Positions 26,853 to 33,958 are shown, numbered from the stretch's first letter. The stretch is 64,000 nucleotides of DNA from Mariprofundus sp. (GCA_021772775.1 JAJFLH010000035.1:186001-250000), one strand, 5' to 3'. Numbers and translations are program-made. Notes: generated by a model not told the origin, from the letters alone.

Positions 26853-27289
26853 GCCACCACCTTCATCGCCTGGTGTTCAACGCCGTATTCATCAAACACC
26901 GTGATTGATTTCTCCGACCAGACCACTTCATTCCTTGCGCCTATCATGTAAATAATTTCAATCAGATCTGCGAACAGTTTTTTACTCATTGTTGAGGTTT
27001 TCCCACCCACTGCGATAAACCCGTCTCCATCAAGGTTTGGTATCATCTTCTGACTCTTAAGCGTTGCTGTTGCGAAATCCTTCCACTCTGCGTTCGTTAG
27101 CCTCACGCCATGCCAGATAATCTGCTTTGCCAGATCAGTAAGCATCGGCCACATCTTCCGGTTCTGCTCAATTGAACGTGTTTCTTCATCGATCCTAACT
27201 ACACAACCATCATCTGCTTGCTGAATCATTCTGATTGCATGGTTGCGCTGCATTGGGCCGATTAGCTTGATTGGCTGAATACCACTCAT
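26849..27289 (-). CDS. ninB: NinB/Orf recombination protein
   Basis: 146 residues from the ATG at 27289 that overlaps the methyltransferase stop (ATGA). NinB pattern: RSIEQNRKMWPMLTDLAKQI, W-H-G-V-R-L, WKDFATATLKSQKMIPNLDG and GFIAVGGKTSTMSKKLFADL followed by LIEIIYMIGARNEVVW. In lambda this protein (Orf) acts with Red recombination and binds SSB-coated DNA. It is in the early operon upstream of a DUF559-type nuclease. Confidence 0.9.
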   Translation of the reverse strand: MSGIQPIKLIGPMQRNHAIRMIQQADDGCVVRIDEETRSIEQNRKMWPMLTDLAKQIIWHGVRLTNAEWKDFATATLKSQKMIPNLDGDGFIAVGGKTSTMSKKLFADLIEIIYMIGARNEVVWSEKSITVFDEYGVEHQAMKVVA

Positions 27290-28158
27290 TGAATGCAATA
27301 CCTTTTCAATTCACTGCCAACCCAAAACCCAACAGGCTCAGACACTCCGTTGCCGATTTGCTTATATGCAGCTGTAGATGAAACAGGGAATGTGAATGTA
27401 TCTGGCAAACCCTGCAGCCGGGCAAATTCTCGCACTGAGTATGGACGCACCCCCATTGGAAACCGCTTATCTGCAACTAATCTTGTACTTTTGTCTTTGG
27501 CGTAATGAGCAACGCATGTTGGTGCAATATCACCACGCGCCGGATCTGAAATAATCGGAAGGTCACGATATTGACCGGTCATTCTATTGCGTATTGCTTT
27601 TGGCAATGTCACATCTGGTTCATCCTCAAGAATGTCTGCAAGACTGATCTGTTTCATTCCTTCTGGTGGCCGTACTGCAAACGGTTTTTTAGTTCCAATG
27701 ATGATCAATCGATTACGACGTTGTGGTAGCCAGCTTTCAGATTTTACCGGGCAGAATGTAGTAATGTAGTAATCTGGCAATTTGGTCATAGCCTCCATCA
27801 CGACAGGAAAGGCGCGCATACCCGGCACATTCTCAATCACATATCCTTCTGGCTTACCAACGGCCACATGGCGCAGTGCATGCAAAAACAATTCGTCTCC
27901 TGTTCTGGTTTTGTGAATATCTGCAATGGTTGAGTATTTAGTGCATGGGTAGGTGAACACCATGAAATCACTATCTACCTGATCACTTACAAGTTCTTGG
28001 GTTAAATCGCACTGTTTGATATGGTCGCCAATATTCGACCGGTATGTCTTGCATGCATCAGCATCAAGCTCAAACGCCTGATTAATGTGCAATCCGGCAC
28101 GCAACAGGCCCATGTCCATTAAGCCAGCACCACAAAAATAACTATTTACCGAAATCAT
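27286..28158 (-). CDS. DNA (cytosine-5) methyltransferase
   Basis: 290 residues. Start at 28158 overlaps the stop of the 42-residue frame (ATGA) and has a G-rich ribosome site; a longer frame from 28185 is less likely. Motif I FCGAGLMDMGL (residues 8-18), motif IV TYPC72TKYS with the nucleophile Cys, motif VI V-I-E109-N-V, motif VIII PQRRNRLIIIG, and motif X with AYKQIGNGVSEPVG. The PC is followed by TKYS rather than the usual Q-x-x-S. No partner restriction enzyme is seen, so it is probably an orphan that protects or marks the phage DNA. Confidence 0.9.
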   Translation of the reverse strand: MISVNSYFCGAGLMDMGLLRAGLHINQAFELDADACKTYRSNIGDHIKQCDLTQELVSDQVDSDFMVFTYPCTKYSTIADIHKTRTGDELFLHALRHVAVGKPEGYVIENVPGMRAFPVVMEAMTKLPDYYITTFCPVKSESWLPQRRNRLIIIGTKKPFAVRPPEGMKQISLADILEDEPDVTLPKAIRNRMTGQYRDLPIISDPARGDIAPTCVAHYAKDKSTRLVADKRFPMGVRPYSVREFARLQGLPDTFTFPVSSTAAYKQIGNGVSEPVGFWVGSELKRYCIQ

Positions 28159-28283
28159 CCCGTATATCCCCCGCCCGGTGGCCATTGATCGTTATTAAAC
28201 ATCTCTTGAGCTGCTTCACACGCCTTGTCCCATTGTGTGCACCACCAATCCAGCTTTACGAAAAGCCATTCGATTACTCTCAC
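28155..28283 (-). CDS. tiny phage protein, 42 residues, GTG start
   Basis: A frame from GTG at 28283 with Trp-rich sequence (EWLFVKLDWWCTQWDKACE, then FNNDQWPPGGGYTG). The stop overlaps the methyltransferase ATG (ATGA). If the upstream gene is read past its G-tract in the corrected frame, its TGA overlaps this GTG (GTGA), which supports both. Function unknown. Confidence 0.5.
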   Translation of the reverse strand: MRVIEWLFVKLDWWCTQWDKACEAAQEMFNNDQWPPGGGYTG

Positions 28284-28499
28284 TTACACAGCCTTAACAG
28301 GTCGCGCTGGAGCGTTTCGTAGAGTGTGCGCCGCCTGTCGTTCGGACTGTGGGTTTTCTCTACCACCCCCCCCCCTGACGAGAGAAGCCAAGGCTCCACG
28401 CACAGATGAAAGTGGAAGATTGTTTCTTTTTGCAATCCAGCCAGGCGAGTATCTGCGGCCTTCTCGCATCATTTGAAAAATAGATTCATTTAAATTCAT
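28284..28499 (-). CDS. winged-helix-like protein, frame probably broken at a ten-G tract
   Basis: As it stands 71 residues: MNLNESIFQMMREGRRYSPG, a helix-turn-helix-like stretch (IAKRNNLPLSSVRGALASLV), then a run of Gly encoded by ten G at about 28366-28375 and a low-complexity tail. If the tract is read with nine G, the tail becomes GGVVEKTHSPNDRRRTLY and ETLQRDLLRLCK, ending in TGA at 28280. That tail has the DRR-R-x-L-Y wing typical of winged-helix regulators, and its stop overlaps the next gene's GTG. The start overlaps the upstream stop (ATGA). Either a sequencing indel, a natural mutation or programmed slippage explains this. Confidence 0.6.
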   Translation of the reverse strand: MNLNESIFQMMREGRRYSPGWIAKRNNLPLSSVRGALASLVRGGGGRENPQSERQAAHTLRNAPARPVKAV

Positions 28500-28780
28500 A
28501 CTGTATCACCTGCCCTTTCCCGCGTTTTGAACATCACCCCTTCAATCGGGTTAATCGACTTGAACACACGAACAATTTTAGAAGTTGCGTTGTTGTTGAT
28601 TTTGAAATCAATATCTCCATCTCTCAAGACAGACTCATAACGCAGCACTTCAATGATGGCCTTGCCGCCATAGTTCCTGATTCCTGCGTCCCATAACTTG
28701 AAAGCCTTACGTTCAAACGCTTCATAAACGCCTGGGCAAACACCCCACATCTGACACATGGCTTGTTTTGAATCTGTCAT
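28496..28780 (-). CDS. conserved early phage protein, unknown function
   Basis: 94 residues. VYEAFERKAFKLWDAGIRNYG followed by GKAIIEVLRYESVLRDGD and KINNNATSKIVRVFKSINP suggest a compact DNA-linked helical protein. Both ends overlap neighbours by ATGA. Located between the replication-type genes and the winged-helix gene. No family assigned. Confidence 0.58.
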   Translation of the reverse strand: MTDSKQAMCQMWGVCPGVYEAFERKAFKLWDAGIRNYGGKAIIEVLRYESVLRDGDIDFKINNNATSKIVRVFKSINPIEGVMFKTRERAGDTV

Positions 28781-29400
28781 GCCACGGCCTCAATAGCCTT
28801 TAACGTGTCTTCTGCTGAGAAAGCACGCATTGAACCAGCACATCCCTCCGCTTCTACCGTCAGAGCCTTGGCCTTATCGCCAATGTAATGGGTTTCATAT
28901 CGTGATTCGCCGGTTGCGCCTGCCTGCTCAAACACTCCAATCATTCGCGGTTGATATGGCTGGCCGGTGAAACTTGCATAAGCGTTGATGAATGATCGGT
29001 ACATCTGTTGGCATTCAAACTTGCTTGAATCGAAATCGCAGATTGCTTGCCAATCGCCAAATCCAACCGTGATTGCGTAATGAATGGCCGGATCATCAAA
29101 CACGGCTGAATGATTGCGGTTCATGTTATCCAGCACTTTGCGCCATGCTGCCTCAGCCTGTGCTTTACGATCATCCTTTGTGCCGTGCATATGCTTCATG
29201 ATGTCCGCTGCTTTAGGCTGGAATTGTCCGGCCTGTGGATCTCTTGCATGCATCACCAAGGCTTGTTTGATATCGCTTAGCTCTTTGTCCTTCAGTACCT
29301 CAAAAGCCCATTCAATCTGCTTGGCAGATGGAAGCTTGCCTACGCCTTCACATGCCTGTTCCCAACAATCGGAGAAAGCATCAAAATCAGATTCACGCAT
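28777..29400 (-). CDS. phage protein, DUF6475-like, replication region
   Basis: 207 residues. The N-terminus is helical (WAFEVLKDKELSDIKQALVM), followed by FGDWQAICDFDSSKFECQQM and YRSFINAY, which resemble the DUF6475 family found next to phage replication proteins. It follows the O-like gene, where lambda has the helicase loader P; the loader role is a guess from position. Confidence 0.62.
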   Translation of the reverse strand: MRESDFDAFSDCWEQACEGVGKLPSAKQIEWAFEVLKDKELSDIKQALVMHARDPQAGQFQPKAADIMKHMHGTKDDRKAQAEAAWRKVLDNMNRNHSAVFDDPAIHYAITVGFGDWQAICDFDSSKFECQQMYRSFINAYASFTGQPYQPRMIGVFEQAGATGESRYETHYIGDKAKALTVEAEGCAGSMRAFSAEDTLKAIEAVA

Positions 29401-30112
29401 TTACTCTGTCCCTCCTGTTCTGCTTGGCTTGTTCTGATGGTGAAATTCGATGTGATGGGGTTTGCTGGCTCATGTTTGATTTCTGCATCCAGAGCAATTC
29501 AAAGCCCTTCCAGTTGCGTTCGACGCATTCGCTTATGCAGTCGTTGACTGAGTAGCCAGCGTTTACCGCTTCTTTCAGCTTCGGAGCTAATCGATTGATT
29601 ACGGTTTGTGTCACATTCGCTTTCAGCCGCTTACGCATTGTGATCCAATCGGTCATTGTTTGCTCATCTGGCATTGTCGGCCAAGAGGAATAATCAAGCG
29701 CATTTTTGCGCGTTACGGTTTTGTTCTTATCTGTATCTGTATCTGTATCTGTATCTAGGGCGTTACTTTTTGTTTCTGTAACGTTACACGTCTGTTTTTT
29801 GCTAGCCCTATGCTTCGCAACCCTTGCGGCGCTTGAGTCTGAGATAAACTGCCTTTTGTTCCATGCGGTAGGCTGGTTGCTTTCATTAACAAGCCCCTTG
29901 CTGACAAGAGCGCTTTTTGTATCGGCATACTCTTCGTTACTGATGCGCAACTGAAATGCGACCTCTTCATCATGTAACGTTACATCACCGTTACTGCATC
30001 GGAGGCACAAAAGCATTATGTAACGCCTTTGGTTACACTCAGATAACATCTGTATTTTTGGATCTGTGGCAAACTCCGCATACAAGCGAAACCATTGTAC
30101 TGCAGCCATCAA
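29393..30112 (-). CDS. phage replication initiator-like protein
   Basis: 239 residues. N-terminal winged-helix-type region (QWFRLYAEFATDPKIQMLSE, LRCSNGDVTLHDEEVAFQLR) as in O-like/DnaD-like phage replication proteins; a linker with KHRASKKQ and a DTDTDTDTDKNK repeat; and a C-terminal helical domain (PTMPDEQTMTDWITMRKRLK, VNDCISECVERNWKGFELLW) with the W-K-G-F motif typical of the DnaT/O C-terminal domain. It probably starts phage DNA replication, with an origin likely within or near the gene. Confidence 0.72.
   Translation of the reverse strand: MMAAVQWFRLYAEFATDPKIQMLSECNQRRYIMLLCLRCSNGDVTLHDEEVAFQLRISNEEYADTKSALVSKGLVNESNQPTAWNKRQFISDSSAARVAKHRASKKQTCNVTETKSNALDTDTDTDTDKNKTVTRKNALDYSSWPTMPDEQTMTDWITMRKRLKANVTQTVINRLAPKLKEAVNAGYSVNDCISECVERNWKGFELLWMQKSNMSQQTPSHRISPSEQAKQNRRDRVNA
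29728..29757. repeat. hexamer microsatellite TATCTG
   Basis: Four perfect TATCTG units and one variant, inside the replication gene. Read on the coding strand (GATACA) they encode alternating Asp-Thr in a linker, so hexamer changes keep the frame. Confidence 0.9.
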
Positions 30113-30150
30113 AAGCCCCCGTATATGTCTTTTTGAAATACCACTGTGTT

Positions 30151-30561
30151 TTAAGTTTTGCTGTATCGTGATGGCATGTGTTCAGAAACAGCACGCTCAA
30201 GGTGTTTGAAATATTCTTCAGGATCTGGCTTACCGTTTTTGCTGTTCAGCTTGTCTCTCAAAATCTCTTCATATGAATCATCCAGAGTATTCTCATGCTC
30301 AATGTGGCCCATGTTTGCGACCAGCAGCGCTTCAATTGAACCGGTGTAACCTTTCAGCTGGATCTCAAGACCAAGCTCATCAAGCATCTTGCATACAACC
30401 CGAAGGTTGCCGCTTGATATTTTGGATAGATTACCTGGAGATGTGTCAATTTTGTCGGCCAAAACGGTGCGTTTCCCGTACTGACTCAATGCGTTTGTTA
30501 TCTTTTCGTGGTTAGATTCACCCAAACTTGGTGGAACCGTTTTTCCTGTTGTTTCCATCAT
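30151..30561 (-). CDS. CII-like transcriptional regulator
   Basis: 136 residues. Residues about 18-70 form an HTH-type domain: NHEKITNALSQYGKRTVLAD, then IDTSPGNLSKISSGNLRVVC and KMLDELGLEI. This pattern is that of CII-like activators that sit after cro. The C-terminal half is polar and acidic. It is the second gene of the early operon and may promote lysogeny by activating the repressor promoter. It is longer than lambda CII, so the assignment is by position and HTH. Confidence 0.65.
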   Translation of the reverse strand: MMETTGKTVPPSLGESNHEKITNALSQYGKRTVLADKIDTSPGNLSKISSGNLRVVCKMLDELGLEIQLKGYTGSIEALLVANMGHIEHENTLDDSYEEILRDKLNSKNGKPDPEEYFKHLERAVSEHMPSRYSKT

Positions 30562-30617
30562 ACTCCCCTAAAATTCGTTTATGTTCAGACTTCAGATAAA
30601 TTTTTTCGGGTTGGTTG

Positions 30618-30833
30618 TCAGGCCGCTTTTTCAGGCCATTCGAATAGAATTAGCTCAGCGCATGAGAGTTCGCCTTTTGTTGCCTTGGCAACCTTTCTAC
30701 CAAGGACTTTTCCCACGCCACGGAAACCTGTTTCTATCTGCGATATGACCGCTGCTTTAGTGTCAAACAGTTCAGCGGCCTGTAATTGCGTTAGCTCTTT
30801 TTTCTCGCGCCATATGGCTATTGGATGTCTCAT
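30618..30833 (-). CDS. Cro-like repressor
   Basis: 71 residues. HTH: ELTQLQAAELFDTKAAVISQ followed by IETGFRGVGKVLGRKVAKA. It is divergent to the LexA-type repressor with the operator region between them. The promoter -10 ends seven bases before the ATG and there is no ribosome site, so the mRNA may be leaderless. It would act as the lytic-side repressor. Confidence 0.82.
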   Translation of the reverse strand: MRHPIAIWREKKELTQLQAAELFDTKAAVISQIETGFRGVGKVLGRKVAKATKGELSCAELILFEWPEKAA

Positions 30834-30918
30834 GGTGCGAAGTATAGCGAAACGCTACATTGTTATCAATAGCGTTTCGCATCATTCACATTATAGCTGC
30901 GCGCTATACCATTAGCCC
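30834..30918. promoter_or_regulatory. repressor/Cro operator region with divergent promoters
   Basis: Three 13-bp operators fit TAGC(G/T)nnnCGC(T/A)(A/T): 30845-30857 (perfect inverted repeat), 30870-30882 and 30894-30906, centred 25 and 24 bases apart. Minus-strand promoter for cro: TTGATA at 30869-30864, a 17-base spacer and TATACT at 30846-30841. On the plus strand TATACC at 30905-30910 is a candidate -10 for the repressor, with a weak -35. Operators 1 and 2 cover the cro promoter and operator 3 the repressor side. Confidence 0.85.
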
Positions 30919-31638
30919 ATGTCTAGAAAGCAACTTCGTACTGAAAATTTAATTGTCCTCTTTGAAAGGTATGACGGCGCCACAGAGCTTGCGAGGGAAT
31001 GCCTGCGCAATGGTGTGAAGATTGACCCCGTCACTATTGGACAGATTAAGAACGGCACCCCCCTTCCGTCCGGTAACCCCAGAGGCGTGGGTGATAAATT
31101 AGCTGAGAAATTGGAGCGAGGGCTTAATCTTGGTGATCGCTGGATGGATACCGACCACTCTTCTCCTGTAGAGATTAGCGAACTACACGGGAATATTTCT
31201 CAACTCACCAACAAATCCGGAAAACCTGCTATACTCAGAGAAGTTCCGTTGATTTCATCGATTCAGGCTGGTGAATGGGGTGATGTAGTTGATAACTATA
31301 ATGTTGGTGAGGGCGTTGAAATGATGCTCTGCCCGGTTAATCATAGCGAGAACACATTTGCTCTTATGGTGGATGGTGATTCAATGACTTCGCCTTATCC
31401 AGGACAGAAGAGCTACCCACATGGCACAATAATTTACGTTGACCCTATGCGTCAAATAGAGCTCGGTGATCGTGTTGTTGCAAAGGTGAATCAAGACAAT
31501 AAAGCCACATTCAAGGTGCTGGCAGAGGATGCAGGACAGCGATTCTTGAAGCCACTTAACCCGCAATACAAAAACATTGAGATTAACGGCAACTGCCGAA
31601 TCGTCGGCAAAGTTATCGGCGCGTTTACGCCGGAGTAG
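30919..31638 (+). CDS. CI-like repressor with LexA-type S24 peptidase domain
   Basis: 239 residues. N-terminal DNA-binding domain about 1-80 (ELARECLRNGVKIDPVTIGQ, IKNGTPLPSG). Self-cleavage site Ala117-Gly118 in IQAGEW; catalytic Ser155 in GDSMTSP and Lys189 in RVVAKV. This makes the prophage inducible by RecA-ssDNA, as for lambda CI. No ribosome site is seen before the ATG, and the likely -10 is only 8 bases away, so the message may be leaderless. It begins the transcript that also carries the HipA-like module. Confidence 0.93.
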   Translation: MSRKQLRTENLIVLFERYDGATELARECLRNGVKIDPVTIGQIKNGTPLPSGNPRGVGDKLAEKLERGLNLGDRWMDTDHSSPVEISELHGNISQLTNKSGKPAILREVPLISSIQAGEWGDVVDNYNVGEGVEMMLCPVNHSENTFALMVDGDSMTSPYPGQKSYPHGTIIYVDPMRQIELGDRVVAKVNQDNKATFKVLAEDAGQRFLKPLNPQYKNIEINGNCRIVGKVIGAFTPE

Positions 31639-31642
31639 TATC

Positions 31643-32380
31643 TTGACCATATCGCTGTTTACCTTAGACGCTACCAAACAAGAGCCAAAACCTTCAGGGG
31701 GCTTGGACGCACAAGGCATTGTTATTGCAGAAGACGGCCTCCCATACCTTTTAAAAAAACCAACGGAAGACAACCCAACGATGGCTGCTAATGAATGGCT
31801 ATGCTGTAAGATAGCATCCCAGTGCACCGTCCCTTCTCCTACTGTTGCCAAATTGAACTATAATGGTGAAAAGTGCGTAGGAATAAGAATCGAAGGCGGC
31901 ACATCTGATGATTACACTGACCCTAATGATGTTCAAATATCTTCTGACTACCACACCCCTTCGGCATTAAATACTGTCTGCTCTGCAGCTGTTATTGATT
32001 TGTTTTTATACAACCCAGATCGTCATCTAAACAACTTCATGACACGCAGAAGTATTGCTGGAACAAGTATGTTTGCTATTGATTATAGTCGTGCATTTCT
32101 AAGTAATTGGCCACTCCCTCCAGTCAGCGAAATAAAAACCACTCCTACCATGCAAACTCTCTTATTTACGATTAAACTAAACGGTCGCAAAGACACGACA
32201 GCCATAGAACGAGTGTGCAACAAAATGGATAAAATAAGCACCGATATGATGCAATTATGGATAAATGAGATGCCCGCCCCGTGGTTATCTGATAAACTTC
32301 GATGTTCAACAATCGAATGGTTCGACTCCGAGAAAGACAAGCGTATGGATGAAGTGAAGGAGGTTCTTAATGAAATATGA
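31643..32380 (+). CDS. HipA-like kinase (HipA_2 type)
   Basis: 245 residues from TTG at 31643, with GGAG seven bases upstream, four bases after the repressor stop; an ATG at 31577 would overlap the repressor and give an unrelated N-terminus. Kinase features: the ATP-site Lys in YLLKKP (38-39), NEW (50-52), the catalytic loop N124-P-D126-R-H-L-N-N131-F, and the metal Asp147 in FAIDYSRAF. This is the short HipA-like family often paired with DUF3037 proteins, not full HipA. It overlaps the next gene by 11 bases. Probably expressed in the lysogen as a toxin-like or defence kinase; its target is unknown. Confidence 0.85.
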   Translation: MTISLFTLDATKQEPKPSGGLDAQGIVIAEDGLPYLLKKPTEDNPTMAANEWLCCKIASQCTVPSPTVAKLNYNGEKCVGIRIEGGTSDDYTDPNDVQISSDYHTPSALNTVCSAAVIDLFLYNPDRHLNNFMTRRSIAGTSMFAIDYSRAFLSNWPLPPVSEIKTTPTMQTLLFTIKLNGRKDTTAIERVCNKMDKISTDMMQLWINEMPAPWLSDKLRCSTIEWFDSEKDKRMDEVKEVLNEI

Positions 32381-33182
32381 ATACCAGATCATCTTGCTAG
32401 AGCCCGACATGCTTCGGGGAGAAAGAATCAACATAGGTGTGTTGATTTACAAGAACGGCATGGCAGATATTCGTATGCCTGTATCCCTTCCAAAACTCCG
32501 TGCGATTGACCCTGCCTTTACTCCGCTGGCTATTGAGAAGGCAAAAGCAACGCTTGCTGAGCTTGCCTCTGTTGATATTAAATTATTCAAAGACATATCG
32601 CAAAATCTTGGATCACTTCACACATCAACTATTGGCTGGTTCGCTGCAAAATCAGAAAAGGAATACGAAGAGCAGGTGAAATATATCCTGGTTAATCGCA
32701 TACACGCCCCTGTTAGGAAAACAAAGAGGGTTGGTGTGTCTAGACTAGTAGGCTCATTGAAAAAAGAATTTAAAGCAAAAGGATTTCTCAGCGAGTCCAT
32801 TGATGATATAGATAAACATAGAATCATTCCCGGATTTACTATCTCAGAAGAAGAAGGCTTAAAAGCCGACTTTGCATATAAGAACGGGGTCTTTCATGTC
32901 ACCACCGTCGCGGATTTGAGAGCAAAGTCATCTACCTTAACCCAGAAGCAAGGGCGAGGTGCACTAAAGGCGATCACAATGCTTAAGGGTAAAGAGAAGT
33001 TAGGTGGAAAAGCTTATGCGGTTTATGCGGCGACACAATCAGAAGAAAGGTTGGTGCAGCCTGTCATTTCAATGCTAGACGAGTTTTCCGATGGTAATAT
33101 ATACAACTATATGAGTAGTTCTGACATGACTTCATATCACAATATAGTAGCCGACCACTTGAACCATCCTGCAATGCATTAA
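32370..33182 (+). CDS. DUF3037-like protein, partner of HipA-like kinase
   Basis: 270 residues. The N-terminal Y-E-Y-Q-I-I-L-L-E-P-D, then R-G-E-R-I-N-I-G-V-L-I-Y matches the start of DUF3037, which is frequently encoded beside HipA-like kinases. AAGGAGG lies before its ATG inside the kinase gene, so the pair is coupled. The protein is about twice as long as a plain DUF3037: the additional C-terminal half (about 130-270) has a conserved-looking core, FAYKNGVFHVTTVADLRAKS and KAYAVYAATQSEE. It may regulate or be the substrate of the kinase. Function unknown. Confidence 0.72.
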   Translation: MKYEYQIILLEPDMLRGERINIGVLIYKNGMADIRMPVSLPKLRAIDPAFTPLAIEKAKATLAELASVDIKLFKDISQNLGSLHTSTIGWFAAKSEKEYEEQVKYILVNRIHAPVRKTKRVGVSRLVGSLKKEFKAKGFLSESIDDIDKHRIIPGFTISEEEGLKADFAYKNGVFHVTTVADLRAKSSTLTQKQGRGALKAITMLKGKEKLGGKAYAVYAATQSEERLVQPVISMLDEFSDGNIYNYMSSSDMTSYHNIVADHLNHPAMH

Positions 33183-33192
33183 CTGCAGCAAT

Positions 33193-33474
33193 ATGGATCT
33201 TCTATGGGTAGGGCTAATTTTAGTTGGTTCATTTCTGATTGTATTTATACCATCATTCTCTGGCCTCTTGAATCCAGTGTATTCAGTCTGGAGCAAGATC
33301 TACAAAAAAGGTATAAGCAGTAAATATCCGGTTATATTCCTTTCATTCATCATGATAGTCCCAATGCTTATTGCGCTTGAGATATCTTATTTTAACGAGC
33401 TTATCTTCGCAGCTGTCTTCGGAAGTGTTTTTGGCTTTTGCTTTGGCTTTATGAAATACAGTGAATATCGTTAA
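33193..33474 (+). CDS. small membrane protein, third gene of module
   Basis: 93 residues with three hydrophobic helices: LLWVGLILVGSFLIVFIPSF, YPVIFLSFIMIVPMLIALEI and LIFAAVFGSVFGFCFGFM. It starts 10 bases after the DUF3037-like stop and is closed by a strong terminator, so it belongs to the same lysogenic transcript. It could be an effector or superinfection-exclusion protein, or simply an accessory gene. Confidence 0.6.
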   Translation: MDLLWVGLILVGSFLIVFIPSFSGLLNPVYSVWSKIYKKGISSKYPVIFLSFIMIVPMLIALEISYFNELIFAAVFGSVFGFCFGFMKYSEYR

Positions 33475-33502
33475 CCACCACCCCTTCCTTTAATATTTAA
33501 TT

Positions 33503-33530
33503 AGACCCTGCTTCGGCGGGGTCTTTTTTT
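33503..33530 (+). terminator. strong intrinsic terminator of lysogenic transcript
   Basis: AGACCCTGC, loop TTCG, GCGGGGTCT, then a long T run. It isolates the repressor-kinase module from the next promoter. Confidence 0.95.
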
Positions 33531-33560
33531 TGCCCAAAATCTCCCGTCTCAAAGTAAATA

Positions 33561-33603
33561 TAGCGTTTCGCTATTGACATATCACATAGCTTATCGCTAT
33601 ACT
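33561..33603 (+). promoter_or_regulatory. second early promoter with two repressor operators (PL/OL-like)
   Basis: A perfect TAGCGTTTCGCTA at 33561-33573 and TAGCTTATCGCTA at 33587-33599, the same operators as at the repressor/Cro region. The promoter has TTGACA at 33574-33579, an 18-base spacer and TATACT at 33598-33603, so bound repressor would cover both elements. Confidence 0.88.
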
Positions 33604-33608
33604 TCGCC

Positions 33609-33650
33609 ATGTCGGAGAGACAATACGCCAACAAGGTATTTGCCAGATAA
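33609..33650 (+). CDS. possible 13-residue leader peptide
   Basis: ATG six bases after the -10 box opens MSERQYANKVFAR then stop. The close spacing would make it leaderless or nearly so. It may be a leader peptide or chance; evidence is weak. Confidence 0.25.
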   Translation: MSERQYANKVFAR

Positions 33651-33673
33651 GACACGGGGAAATGGAGGCGGTT

Positions 33674-33958
33674 ATGGGCTTAGATTCATATGGCGACTGG
33701 ATACACACAGATGATGCAGCTGAAGAGCTGAGGAGTGATGAAGACTTTCTTGGCAATGTTATCGAAGCATTGCGAAAATCATCATCTGCATCTTACGCAG
33801 ATCAGAATGAAGTAATCGGAATCGCTATTCACTGCGATGCGATGGCTGTTCATGAAGCCTTTCTGGATAAACTAACGGGTGATCAAATGGACAGTGCAGA
33901 ATCTGCAAGCACAGTGATTGATCTCGGCAACTCATCTGATTGGAGGATTGCGACATGA
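33674..33958 (+). CDS. early phage protein, unknown function
   Basis: 94 residues from ATG at 33674 with GGAGG upstream. Acidic and helical (GDWIHTDDAAEELRSDEDFL, VIEALRKSSSASYADQNEV). First gene after the leftward-type promoter, where lambda keeps N and early control genes. No known motif. Confidence 0.6.
   Translation: MGLDSYGDWIHTDDAAEELRSDEDFLGNVIEALRKSSSASYADQNEVIGIAIHCDAMAVHEAFLDKLTGDQMDSAESASTVIDLGNSSDWRIAT

Noticed and set aside
28159..28185. Upstream start of the cytosine methyltransferase
   Set aside because: The ATG at 28158 overlaps the stop of the preceding frame as ATGA and has a G-rich ribosome site; the upstream ATG has none and adds residues before motif I.
29728..29757. 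CRISPR-like repeat array
   Set aside because: The units are contiguous hexamers without spacers and lie within a coding frame.
31577..31642. ATG at 31577 as start of the HipA-like kinase
   Set aside because: It would put 22 unrelated residues inside the repressor gene; the TTG at 31643 has a proper ribosome site and gives the family-like N-terminus.
31381..31851. 156-codon frame on the minus strand
   Set aside because: It runs opposite to the CI-like repressor and HipA-like kinase, both of which have conserved motifs.
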